Positions 51,911 through 60,792 of a stretch of DNA of 64,000 nucleotides are shown in pieces. The notes beneath the pieces were generated by a model. The model saw nothing but the letters and a program-made list of their open reading frames with translations, was not told the origin of the DNA and made no database searches. The stretch's first letter is position 1. Each line of letters begins with the position of its first letter. Made by a program: the position numbers and the translations under genes. Source of the stretch: Antarctobacter heliothermus (GTDB lineage Bacteria; Pseudomonadota; Alphaproteobacteria; Rhodobacterales; Rhodobacteraceae); NCBI RefSeq assembly GCF_002237555.1, contig NZ_CP022540.1:1744501-1808500 (forward strand). The letters run 5' to 3'.

Positions 51911-53073
51911 CACATCAGCCAACCACGCTCCCACACGGTTCCGCAGTCTTTTCGACCCCGCCGCAGCAAGGACCCCGATCCATGACCGAGACAAAAGCCG
52001 TTGCAAGCGGCCTGACGATCCAACGACTGGTCAAGCAATACGGCGACACCTATGCGCTGAAAGATGTCAGTCTGGACATCCCCGCCGGCAGTTTCACCAC
52101 GTTGCTGGGGCCGTCCGGATCCGGCAAAACGACACTGCTTATGTCGATCGCCGGGTTCACGCGGCCGGATACCGGGCGCATTCTTGCCGGGGGCCGGGAT
52201 ATCATCGGCTTGCCGCCCGAAAAGCGGGAATTCGGCATGGTGTTTCAGGGCTACGCGTTGTTCCCGCACCTGACCGTTGCGGGCAATGTCGCCTTCGCGT
52301 TGAAGCTGCGCCGCCGAGGCCGCTCAGAGATCGAAGAACGGGTCAGGGCCGCGCTGGATATGGTGCAGTTGGCCCATCTGGCGGACCGCTACCCGCGACA
52401 GTTGTCTGGCGGTCAGCAGCAGCGAGTGGCTCTTGCCCGAGCGCTGGTCTTTGAGCCAGGGGTGCTGTTGCTGGACGAACCCCTGTCAGCGCTGGACAAG
52501 TCTTTGCGCGCTGACCTGCAATGGGAACTGAAAGAGCTGCACGCGCGGCTTGGGGTGACCTTTGTCTACGTCACCCACGATCAGGAAGAGGCGCTGTCCA
52601 TGTCGGACCAGATCGCCATCATCCGCGCGGGTGAAGTGGTGCAATGCGGCTCTCCAGCAGAACTGTACGACCGACCCAAGACCCATTTCATTGCCGACTT
52701 CCTTGGACGTAGCAACTACGTCGAGGGCACCATGGCTCAACGTGATGGCCAACCCGTCATCCAGGCTGGCGGGCAGGTGGTGCCGGTCTCGCCCGACCTT
52801 GCCGCCCCGGCAGAGGGAAAAGCCGCGATCCTCGCCATCCGCCCCGAGAAAATCACCGTGTTGCCCGATACCGGGCAGGGACCGGGCCTGCCCGGGCGGC
52901 TGACGGCGTGGAGTTATCTTGGGTCGAGCATCAGTTGCCGCGTCGCAACCGACCTTGGTGAATTCCATGTGCAACTGCCGACATGGCAGGCGGCGTTCGA
53001 GCCAAAGGTCGGCCAGCCCCTTTGGCTGGGCTGGGCAGAGGACGCCGGCCGCATTGTGCGCGACGACAGATAA
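51907..53073 (+). CDS. Polyamine-type ABC transporter ATPase (PotA-like)
   Basis: 388 residues from ATG 51907 (ATGA overlap with the permease); ATG 51982 (MTETKAVASG) would give 363 and fits the family better. Walker A LGPSGSGKTTLL, Q-loop MVFQGYALFPHLTV, signature LSGGQQQRVALARAL, Walker B LLLDEPLSALDKS, His switch YVTHDQEEAL, and a C-terminal TOBE domain (from ~290). Confidence 0.85.
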   Translation: MTHQPTTLPHGSAVFSTPPQQGPRSMTETKAVASGLTIQRLVKQYGDTYALKDVSLDIPAGSFTTLLGPSGSGKTTLLMSIAGFTRPDTGRILAGGRDIIGLPPEKREFGMVFQGYALFPHLTVAGNVAFALKLRRRGRSEIEERVRAALDMVQLAHLADRYPRQLSGGQQQRVALARALVFEPGVLLLDEPLSALDKSLRADLQWELKELHARLGVTFVYVTHDQEEALSMSDQIAIIRAGEVVQCGSPAELYDRPKTHFIADFLGRSNYVEGTMAQRDGQPVIQAGGQVVPVSPDLAAPAEGKAAILAIRPEKITVLPDTGQGPGLPGRLTAWSYLGSSISCRVATDLGEFHVQLPTWQAAFEPKVGQPLWLGWAEDAGRIVRDDR

Positions 53074-53116
53074 TAACCGCAGGCAAACTTCAATCAGACA
53101 GATAGGGAAATTTTCC

Positions 53117-54235
53117 ATGAGAAACAGGACACTGACCTCCGAAACCGAAACCCGCGTCGAACGTTTCCGCCAGATGACCGACGGTAAGCTGATGAACCGC
53201 CGCACCTTCCTGAACGTGCTCGGGGCGCTCGGCGTTTCGGCGGGTGCGTTCCGCATGACACCGGCCTTGGCGCAAGGGCGCGAGATCGTGCTGGTTAATT
53301 GGGGCGGCGATGCGGTCACTGCCATGACCGAGGCATTTGCCGAACCGTTCATGCAGGCCGACCCCGAGCATACCGTCTATGTAGACGGGGCGGGCCCGTC
53401 GTCCGGCGCGATCAAGAGTATGGTGGACAGTGGCGCTGTGACCTGGGACGTGGCGGATCGCAACATCCCGGCTTCGCTGGAACTGGGCCGACAAGGCCTG
53501 CTGGAAGAGATCGACTACTCAATCGTCGACCGCAACAAGGTCCGCCCGGAACACGCGGGGCAATGGGGCGTGGGCAGCTATATCTTTTCCAACGTTATCT
53601 GCTGGGACACCACGGTCTTTCCCGACTGGGAACCGGCGGGCTGGGCGGATTTCTGGAACCTCGCCGACTATCCCGGCACCCGCACCCTGCGCCGCCATAT
53701 CGACGGCCAACTGGAGGCCGCTCTGCTTGCCGACGGGGTCGCGCCCGAAGATATCTATCCGATCGATGTGGACCGCGCGCTGGCCAAGATCGCCGAAATC
53801 AAGGAGAGCACGATTTTCTGGGGGTCTGGTTCCGAGAGCCAGCAACTGCTCCGCGACCGTGAGGTCGTGATGGGCAACATGTTCAACACCCGCGCCAGCG
53901 TGGTGCGCCGCGAAACCGATGCCGAGATCGAATTCACTTATAATCAGGGGATCGTCTGGCCCGGCGCATGGATCGTGATGAAGGGGAACCCCGCGGGCAG
54001 CGCGGTGTTCGATCTGATTGCCTCAATGCAGGACCCGGCGGCGCAGGTCGTGCTGTTCGAGCTATTGGGCAACGGCCCTGTGAACCCCGAGGCCGCGCCC
54101 ATGGTCCCCGATGAGCTGAAGCCGTTGGATCCGGGGTCGCCAGAAAACTATGCCAAGCAGATCTCGGCGGATTCCGAATGGTATGCCGAGAACTCTGCCA
54201 AGGTGCTGAACCGCTACATCGAGACAATCTCTTGA
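53117..54235 (+). CDS. ABC transporter substrate-binding protein (PotD-like, Tat signal)
   Basis: 372 residues. The N-terminus has a twin-arginine motif MNRRTFLNVLGALG and a hydrophobic stretch with cleavage near ALAQG, so export as a folded protein is likely. The mature part (EIVLVNWGGDAVTAMTEAFA; WGVGSYIFSNVICWD; FNTRASVVRRE) belongs to the spermidine/putrescine-binding-like family SBP_bac_8. It delivers substrate to the PotBCA-like system encoded just upstream. Confidence 0.85.
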   Translation: MRNRTLTSETETRVERFRQMTDGKLMNRRTFLNVLGALGVSAGAFRMTPALAQGREIVLVNWGGDAVTAMTEAFAEPFMQADPEHTVYVDGAGPSSGAIKSMVDSGAVTWDVADRNIPASLELGRQGLLEEIDYSIVDRNKVRPEHAGQWGVGSYIFSNVICWDTTVFPDWEPAGWADFWNLADYPGTRTLRRHIDGQLEAALLADGVAPEDIYPIDVDRALAKIAEIKESTIFWGSGSESQQLLRDREVVMGNMFNTRASVVRRETDAEIEFTYNQGIVWPGAWIVMKGNPAGSAVFDLIASMQDPAAQVVLFELLGNGPVNPEAAPMVPDELKPLDPGSPENYAKQISADSEWYAENSAKVLNRYIETIS

Positions 54236-54299
54236 TTGCCCCGGGCGCTGCCGGGGCCTGCCGGCGCCGGATCGGCGCCCGGACCCGGCGGGGGTACAA

Positions 54300-55823
54300 A
54301 TGACTGCTCGCCGCCCTACGATGATCCGGGGCGGGCGCCTGTTGCGCCCCGGTGCCGACACGGCGCCCGCCGCAGACATCCTTGTCGAAGGTGGCCGCAT
54401 TGCCCGGATCGGCCCCCCGGGCATGGATATGCCAGAGGGGTGTGCCGTGATCGACGCCGCCGGATGCTTGCTGCATCCCGGGTTGGTGAACGGCCATACG
54501 CACGGCCACGGCCACTTTTCGCGCGGGTTGACCGATGACCTGACGCTAGAGACCCTGCTGGCGGGCAGCTTTTGGTTCAACGGCAACCGGCGCCACGAGG
54601 ACAAGTACCTCTCGACCCTGGTTGGTGCGGCGGAAATGGTTCTGAAGGGCTGTACCGCTTGCTATGATCTGTTCTGGGAATTCCCGACGGCCTCGCAGGA
54701 GGGAATGGTTACCGCCGGGCGTGCCTACAGTGATGTGGGCATGCGTGCGGTGGTGGCGCCCATGGTGGCAGATGGCAGTTTTCTGGCTTCGGTGCCGGGA
54801 CTGCTGGATGCTATTCCTGATGCGCTGCGCGACGAGATTACGCCTTGGACGGCGCCCACCGCTGATGCTCTGCTGGCGCGATTGGCCGAAATAGACGACG
54901 CTTGGCCTTTTGACCGCGACCGGATTGCGTTCGGGTTGGGCCCGACCGTGCCGCTACTATGTAGTGACGCATTCATGGCCGGGGCAGGGCGTATGGCACG
55001 GGAGCGGAACCTGCCTATCCAGACCCACCTGTCCGAAACACGCATTCAAGAAGTGACCGCCCGCCACCGTTGGGGGCGATCCCTGACAGAGCATCTTTTT
55101 GATCTTGGGGTGCTGGGTGATACCCTGTCGGTGGCGCATGCGGTTTGGCTGAATGAGCGGGACATCGCACTGCTGGCAGAGGCCGGGGTGACCGCCGTTC
55201 TCAATCCCAGTTCGAACTTGAGACTGGGCTCTGGACTGCCGCGGATGCGCGCGCTGTTGGACGGTGGAATGACCGTCAGCCTTGGCACCGACAGCGCCTC
55301 CTGCTCGGACCACCAAAACATGTACGAAGTGACGCGCCTTGCGGGATACTTGTCACATGTCCAGTCGCCGGATCCTGCCCGTTGGGTGACCAGCACTGAG
55401 GCTGCGCGCGCTGCGACCGAGGGCGGCGCAGCAGCTTTGCAAATGCCCGAAATCGGGCGACTGGAAGAGGGGCGCGCGGCAGATATCGTCTTTCTGGATC
55501 TTGGATGGGTGCACTGGATGCCGTTGCGCAACGTGACGATGCAACTGGTTCAGGCGGAAGACGCAACCGCTGTCCGGCATGTGATGATCGACGGTCGTAT
55601 GGTCGTGCGAGACCGTCAGTTGCTGACGGTCGATCTGGCCCGGTTGCAACGGCAGGTGTCCGATGCGGTCGCCCGACTTGACGCCATGAACACGGGTAAT
55701 GCGGCCCTGTTTCGGAAACTGCAACCGATCGTTGGTCGCTTCTGCTCTGCCCTATCCCCCTTTCCGCAGGCTGGTGCGGCCCCGTTGCCACCCGCCAGCG
55801 GCCCTGACCCAGATTTGAATTGA
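54300..55823 (+). CDS. Amidohydrolase/deaminase (guanine/cytosine deaminase-like)
   Basis: 507 residues of the metal-dependent amidohydrolase superfamily (ATZ/TRZ, SAH deaminase-like). LHPGLVNGHTHGHGHFSRG has the HxH site, IQTHLSETRI the third His, VAHAVWL the fourth, and SLGTDSASCSDHQN the catalytic Asp. It should deaminate or hydrolyse a ring C-N bond. Gene order (ureohydrolase, transporter, this enzyme, two creatininases) suggests successive steps on a nitrogen-rich ring compound. Confidence 0.8.
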   Translation: MTARRPTMIRGGRLLRPGADTAPAADILVEGGRIARIGPPGMDMPEGCAVIDAAGCLLHPGLVNGHTHGHGHFSRGLTDDLTLETLLAGSFWFNGNRRHEDKYLSTLVGAAEMVLKGCTACYDLFWEFPTASQEGMVTAGRAYSDVGMRAVVAPMVADGSFLASVPGLLDAIPDALRDEITPWTAPTADALLARLAEIDDAWPFDRDRIAFGLGPTVPLLCSDAFMAGAGRMARERNLPIQTHLSETRIQEVTARHRWGRSLTEHLFDLGVLGDTLSVAHAVWLNERDIALLAEAGVTAVLNPSSNLRLGSGLPRMRALLDGGMTVSLGTDSASCSDHQNMYEVTRLAGYLSHVQSPDPARWVTSTEAARAATEGGAAALQMPEIGRLEEGRAADIVFLDLGWVHWMPLRNVTMQLVQAEDATAVRHVMIDGRMVVRDRQLLTVDLARLQRQVSDAVARLDAMNTGNAALFRKLQPIVGRFCSALSPFPQAGAAPLPPASGPDPDLN

Positions 55824-55841
55824 CGATATGAGGACACTGAC

Positions 55842-56684
55842 ATGACTTTCCCCTATCCTGAGACCGCCACATGGCGTGATATCCCGATCTTTGACGAACT
55901 CACGTCACATGACGTGGCAGCGGCGGCCAAAGCCGGGGCCCATGTAATCGTCCCCTTTGGCGCGACGGAACAACACGCCGGGCACCTACCGCTGGGGACC
56001 GACACCTATCAGAGCGTTGATATCGCCCGGCGCGCGGCGGCCACGCTGAACCATGAGGGCTTGCCTCTTATTGTCGGACCAGCAGTGCCTTTTGGCCCCT
56101 CTGCTGTGCAAAGTGAAAGCCCGATAGACTTTCCCGGTTCAGTCTACGTCTCCCACGCCACGCTGCTGTCTCTGACACGGGACATCTGCCATGAGTTGGC
56201 GCGGCAAGGATTCAAAGTGATCTACCTCGTCTGCGGTCATGCGGAAAGCGACCCTGTGCTGCAAATCGCAGCCAAAGAAGTGTCCGAGGAAACCGATGCT
56301 TCTGTCCTGTCGGTGCAATGGCTGATCGGAACGCAGCCGAAATACGGAACGGTCAAGCGTGCGCCCGGCTCTCAGGGGCACGCGGGTGAAGGGGAAACCG
56401 CCCGGATGCTGGCCTCTGCCCCGCATCTGGTTCGGACCGACAAGTATGTCAGTTATCGCCCGGCGCTGCCCGTGGATCCTGCTGCGCATGACAAGATGCC
56501 CTACCTTGGCGGTGCCATAGGCCGCTACAAATACCCACCACAGGTTTTCGAAGGGTTCGAGGACGGGCTGTGGGGCGATCCAGAATACGCAACGGCAGAG
56601 AGCGGCGAGGCCTACTATCGTATTATCGACGATTGGCTCTGCGAAGTGATCCGCAAGGAACATGCCATGTGGCAATCGGCATGA
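55842..56684 (+). CDS. Creatininase-family amidohydrolase 1
   Basis: 280 residues. The metal-binding block FGATEQHAGHLPLGTDTY is canonical (Glu, His, Asp) and GHAGEGETARML supplies the last Glu. Instead of the usual NGHGGN stretch it has VCGHAESDPVLQ, a form shared by the next gene. Family members open cyclic or formyl amides (creatinine to creatine, formamidopyrimidines). The exact substrate is not known. Nearly abuts the second copy (28 bp). Confidence 0.8.
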   Translation: MTFPYPETATWRDIPIFDELTSHDVAAAAKAGAHVIVPFGATEQHAGHLPLGTDTYQSVDIARRAAATLNHEGLPLIVGPAVPFGPSAVQSESPIDFPGSVYVSHATLLSLTRDICHELARQGFKVIYLVCGHAESDPVLQIAAKEVSEETDASVLSVQWLIGTQPKYGTVKRAPGSQGHAGEGETARMLASAPHLVRTDKYVSYRPALPVDPAAHDKMPYLGGAIGRYKYPPQVFEGFEDGLWGDPEYATAESGEAYYRIIDDWLCEVIRKEHAMWQSA

Positions 56685-56712
56685 GGCCGGCGGTGCAGGG
56701 AAAGGGTACTCG

Positions 56713-57561
56713 ATGAGTGAACAGAGTCCGAACCATCACGCCGTACCTACCTTTGACGAGATGACCTCGGTCGAGGTCGGGGCCGCGATCAAAGAAAACG
56801 CGGTCATCTTGATTTCGCTGGGCGCGACTGAGCAGCATGGCGCGCATTTACCTTTGGGCGCCGACACAATGCAGGGGATCGAACTGGCCCGCCGCACAGT
56901 TGCCCGGCTGCATGCCGAGGGGCACCCGGCCATCGTCGGCCCGGCAATCCCCTTTGGCCCGCGTGGCTTTTTGAGTGAGACCCCCATCAAGCTGCCGGGC
57001 AACGTGAACCTGTCGGCCAGCACCTTTATGAAGGTGCTCGAAGAGATCGGTCGGGAAATCATCGACCAAGGGTTTCGTCGGGTGTACTTCCTTGGGTTTC
57101 ATGCAGAGAGCGACGCACCCATGCAGATCGTCGCCAAAAGCCTGTGCGAAACCACAGAGGCGAATGTGGTAACGTTGAATTGGCTCGTCGGCGCGCGGCC
57201 GCGCTATTCAAAGTACATGGAAGCGCAGGCGCAGGATGGTCACGGCGGCGAGGGCGAAACCTGCCGGATGCTGGCCACAGCACCGCATTTGTGCCGCATG
57301 GAAAAGGCCGAACCGTGGCACCCGACCATCTCCGAAAACCAACCAGAGGCGGATGCGTTGCCTTACCTTGGTGGTGGGGTTGGACGTTTCAAGATGGCGG
57401 AGCCCTACTTTCAGGGCTTCACCTCTGGTGTAACGGGTGATCCGCAACTGGCCACCGCAGACCGGGGTGAACTGGTCTACGATCTGATGACCGGGTGGCT
57501 GGTGGACGTGATCCGTCACGACCTACAGGGAACAGAGGACTACAGCCGTGCCGAGCTTTGA
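56713..57561 (+). CDS. Creatininase-family amidohydrolase 2
   Basis: 282 residues from ATG 56713; the upstream in-frame ATG 56662 is inside the first copy and lacks support. LGATEQHGAHLPLGADTMQ, LGFHAESDAPMQIV and GHGGEGETCRML match the first copy. The tandem pair is clearly diverged (roughly half identical by eye), so a hetero-oligomer or two consecutive substrates are possible. Confidence 0.8.
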   Translation: MSEQSPNHHAVPTFDEMTSVEVGAAIKENAVILISLGATEQHGAHLPLGADTMQGIELARRTVARLHAEGHPAIVGPAIPFGPRGFLSETPIKLPGNVNLSASTFMKVLEEIGREIIDQGFRRVYFLGFHAESDAPMQIVAKSLCETTEANVVTLNWLVGARPRYSKYMEAQAQDGHGGEGETCRMLATAPHLCRMEKAEPWHPTISENQPEADALPYLGGGVGRFKMAEPYFQGFTSGVTGDPQLATADRGELVYDLMTGWLVDVIRHDLQGTEDYSRAEL

Positions 57562-57772
57562 TGCGGGTATGATCGAAACAAGGCGATGTCGGCTATGTCT
57601 GCACAATGATCAGCGATCACGGGACGGAACCGACGTTCAGCGCCATTCTGAAATGGCAGAAGAATGCATGGATCGTTGAGAGTGAGTGATTGGGACAGTC
57701 AGCCGCCACTCAATTTCGCTGGCGTCGAAGGTTTTTCCAAATGCATTGGTCAAGACAGGTGCCGTTAAAGTT

Positions 57773-57798
57773 AGCGTGGTCCCCTAGGGGACCACGCT
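57773..57798. terminator. 26-bp perfect palindrome between convergent genes
   Basis: AGCGTGGTCCCCT followed directly by its exact reverse complement. It lies 7 bp beyond the TAXI gene's stop and ~210 bp after creatininase 2, between genes that point at each other, so a bidirectional terminator is the simplest reading. There is no T-run on either strand and no loop bases, which is atypical. Confidence 0.5.
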
Positions 57799-57805
57799 GT
57801 CAGCT

Positions 57806-58735
57806 TTATAGTTCGGAAAAGAACTTCGCCGACCCACGGTGTTGCGGGATGCCGACATCTTGGCGAACCATCTCTGGTGTCGTGTTCCTGAGTGCTGCGA
57901 CGGCAAGACCAAGGTCGGACAGCCGTTCGTAAATCGCCTTGGTGATTTTGTAGACCACCTCTTCATCCAGATCGCAGTCGGCGATCACATGCGTGCCGAA
58001 GCTGGCCGATTGCACAGGTTCGTCCATACCCTTGTAGATGCCACCGGGAATAGTTGTCCGTTGGAAGCCGGCGTTTTTCTCTTTCAGAAATGCGAACGCT
58101 TCATCGGAAATTGGCAGGAGCCGCAGGTCACGGGCGGAGCCTACGTCCATGATTAGACTTGCCGGAACGCCTGTCGTGAGAAAGACGCTGTCGATTTGAC
58201 CGTCCTTCATCATGTTGGATTGATCCGAAACGGACGAGAAGTTGATTTGATCAAGGTCATCGTAAGTCAGCCCAGCGGACTCGAGAACCATGCGCAAGAT
58301 CTGTTCTGCGGTCGTGCCGGGAGGGGCAACGGAAAATCGTTTGCCCGCAAAATCCTCGAAGCTTTCGATGCCGGAATCTGTCCGTACGGGAACTTGCAAG
58401 ACTTGTGGGTACAGGTAGGCGACGTTGCAGATATTCGTAACAGGTTCATCGAATGGGGCGTTGCCCAAGTGTGCATCAACTGCGGAAATCGTGCTGGATA
58501 GCCCCAGATCAGCCTTTTTGAGGCTGATGGATTTGATGTTCGCCAGGCCGCCACCCGGGCGGATGTTGATCTGGATGTCGTCGAAAAGATCCTCGACAGC
58601 GGTCTTGATGGCGCCGCCTGCGGGATACCACGATCCACCCGGCGTCGAGGTGACAAAGGTCAGGGTTTCAGCCGGTGCCGTGGAGGCCAGGCCGAGCGCC
58701 GTCACAGTGGCGATGGCGAATTTCTTGAAATGCAT
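57806..58735 (-). CDS. TAXI-family TRAP transporter substrate-binding protein
   Basis: 309 residues from ATG 58735, preceded by AGGAGAAACTC; an in-frame ATG at 58756 is inside the permease gene's end. Signal peptide MHFKKFAIATVTALGLASTAPA. The mature protein has the TAXI features TFVTSTPGGSWYPAGGAIKTA and RPGGGLANIKSI. It binds a small acid (glutamate, keto- or hydroxyacid in known cases) for the fused permease encoded upstream. Confidence 0.85.
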   Translation of the reverse strand: MHFKKFAIATVTALGLASTAPAETLTFVTSTPGGSWYPAGGAIKTAVEDLFDDIQINIRPGGGLANIKSISLKKADLGLSSTISAVDAHLGNAPFDEPVTNICNVAYLYPQVLQVPVRTDSGIESFEDFAGKRFSVAPPGTTAEQILRMVLESAGLTYDDLDQINFSSVSDQSNMMKDGQIDSVFLTTGVPASLIMDVGSARDLRLLPISDEAFAFLKEKNAGFQRTTIPGGIYKGMDEPVQSASFGTHVIADCDLDEEVVYKITKAIYERLSDLGLAVAALRNTTPEMVRQDVGIPQHRGSAKFFSEL

Positions 58736-58752
58736 GAGTTTCTCCTCTGTTG

Positions 58753-60630
58753 TCATGCGGATTGTTTGGAGGCGTCGATCGTGGCGCTGTTCGGAACAGT
58801 GTCCGGCTTGTTGCGCTGGATCAGGTAGGCGGTCACTGCCAGCGTGATACCGGCGACGTCGCTCCAGATGCCTTGATAGATCAGGAGCATTGCCGCGATG
58901 ACCAGCAAGAGCCGTTCAATGAATCCCAGTCGCCGTGTCAGATAGCCATGCAATCCTGACGCCAGGAAAGTGACGCCAAGGATGGCCGATACGGTTGCCA
59001 GACTAATCTGCATCGGCGTGCCTTGAAGGATCAAAGCGGGGCTGTAGACAAACATGAAAGGAACGATATATCCCGTCATCCCCAGTTTGAGCGCCGCAAC
59101 GCTCGCCGGCCACAGCTTTGCCCCGGAAATGGCATTTGCGGCAAATACGCCAATCGCCACTGGTGGTGTGATCGTGGACATGATCGCGAAATAGAAGGCG
59201 AAGAGATGCGCGGCTTCCAATGTGACACCCAGCTTGATGAGGGCCGGGATGAGCAGGGCGGTTTGCAGGATGTAGGCGGGGGTGGTTGGCAGTCCCATGC
59301 CCACGATGATGCCAGCGATGGCAGTCATAATCAGAGCCAGAAGCATCGAGCCATTCGAGATCGACCGCACGAAGCTGCTGAAATCCAGACCCAGTCCACT
59401 GTGAATGATCACACCGACAACGATGCCCGCACAGGCACAGGCAAGAGCGACCTGACAGGCATTGATCACGCCGGTCTGGATCCCTTCAAGAACGTGGATA
59501 GTCTTGAACTCGGAGCGGGTCGTTCTGCGCAATAGGGTTGTCGGCAATATCGACAGGATCCCCAGGAAAGCCGCATAAGCTGGGCTGTAGCCATAAAAGA
59601 GCACGCCAATGATCAGGAAAAGGGGAATGATCTGGTGTCCGCGTTCCTTGAGCACCGTGCGCAGAACCGGGATCGACGCTGCATCCAGTCCGCTTAGCCC
59701 TTGGCGTTTCGCTTCGAAGTGGATTGCAAGAAAGACGCTGACAAAAAACAGGATCGCCGGAATAAGCGCGATCATCATGACAGTGATGTAACCAACGCCC
59801 ATGATCTCGGCCATGACGAAGGCCGCTGCACCCATGACCGGCGGCATGATCTGACCGCCGGTAGAGGCCACGGCCTCGACCGAACCGGCGAATGCGGGCC
59901 GGTATCCAAGCCGTTTCATTAGCGGAATGGTATAGCTGCCGGTGGTCATGATGTTGGCCACCGCGCTGCCAGAGATCGACCCGAACAGTGCCGAGGACAG
60001 GCTGGCCACTTTCGCGGGCCCACCCGTGCTGCGTCCGGCAACTGCGGTGGCGAAGTCGATGAAAAACCGTCCGGTTCCCAATCTTTCGGCGAGCGCGCCG
60101 AATAGAACGAAGAGGAAGAGGTAGGTCGCCGAAACGCTCAGCGGGATTCCGAACAGCCCTTCGGTTGTAAGGTAGAGCACATCAACCAGATAATTCATGT
60201 CCAATCGCCCTGAGGCGATGGCGTAGACCATGAAGACAAGGGCTGTCAGGGGCAGGGCGGGACCAAGCGTTCGGCGACACCCTTCTAACACCAACGCTGT
60301 CAGGCCGATGCCCATCCAGAATTGTGTGGGTGAAAGTTCATCCACGAACTGAAAGCGGTAATAAAGTGTTTCTTGAATTGCGAGCAGGTAACCAATCGAA
60401 ACCAGCATTCCGGCGATCAAGAGCAAATCCATAATCCGCGACCAGAGTGGTCCGCCTGTAAAAGCTGGATAAATCAAGAAAACGATGCCTAGCGCAAAGC
60501 CCAGATGGATGCCGCGAAAGACAAAAGGCTGAGGCGCGCCGAAGATGACGGCATTGAATTGAAAGGCGGTCATGCCGAGCATGGCCGCGAGAACGGTCCA
60601 GCGCAGAATCCTGTGGCGGTTGGCAAGCAT
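58753..60630 (-). CDS. TRAP transporter fused permease (DctQM type)
   Basis: 625 residues from ATG 60630; the frame extends to a TTG at 60714 without a better start. About 16 hydrophobic helices: a four-helix small-subunit part (1-170) fused to the large DctM domain (GTGRFFIDFATAVAGRSTGGPAKVASLSSALFGSISGSAVAN spans ~185-225; VGMGLPTTPAYIL). Typical of TAXI systems. Sodium-driven import. Operon with the alpha-hydroxy-acid oxidase and the TAXI binding protein. Confidence 0.85.
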   Translation of the reverse strand: MLANRHRILRWTVLAAMLGMTAFQFNAVIFGAPQPFVFRGIHLGFALGIVFLIYPAFTGGPLWSRIMDLLLIAGMLVSIGYLLAIQETLYYRFQFVDELSPTQFWMGIGLTALVLEGCRRTLGPALPLTALVFMVYAIASGRLDMNYLVDVLYLTTEGLFGIPLSVSATYLFLFVLFGALAERLGTGRFFIDFATAVAGRSTGGPAKVASLSSALFGSISGSAVANIMTTGSYTIPLMKRLGYRPAFAGSVEAVASTGGQIMPPVMGAAAFVMAEIMGVGYITVMMIALIPAILFFVSVFLAIHFEAKRQGLSGLDAASIPVLRTVLKERGHQIIPLFLIIGVLFYGYSPAYAAFLGILSILPTTLLRRTTRSEFKTIHVLEGIQTGVINACQVALACACAGIVVGVIIHSGLGLDFSSFVRSISNGSMLLALIMTAIAGIIVGMGLPTTPAYILQTALLIPALIKLGVTLEAAHLFAFYFAIMSTITPPVAIGVFAANAISGAKLWPASVAALKLGMTGYIVPFMFVYSPALILQGTPMQISLATVSAILGVTFLASGLHGYLTRRLGFIERLLLVIAAMLLIYQGIWSDVAGITLAVTAYLIQRNKPDTVPNSATIDASKQSA

Positions 60631-60792
60631 CGATCTATGAGTTCCTTGCGTTTCGATGTGGTGCGCGCCACTTTTGCGCGCGCTGACGATGTCCACGATC
60701 AACGTGAGCAACAAAAAGACGTTGGCCGGGTGACGGCCCGCGTAAGGGTTTGTGTCGTCACCGGGCGGGGTGAACTAACGGTACGGCCTCGC

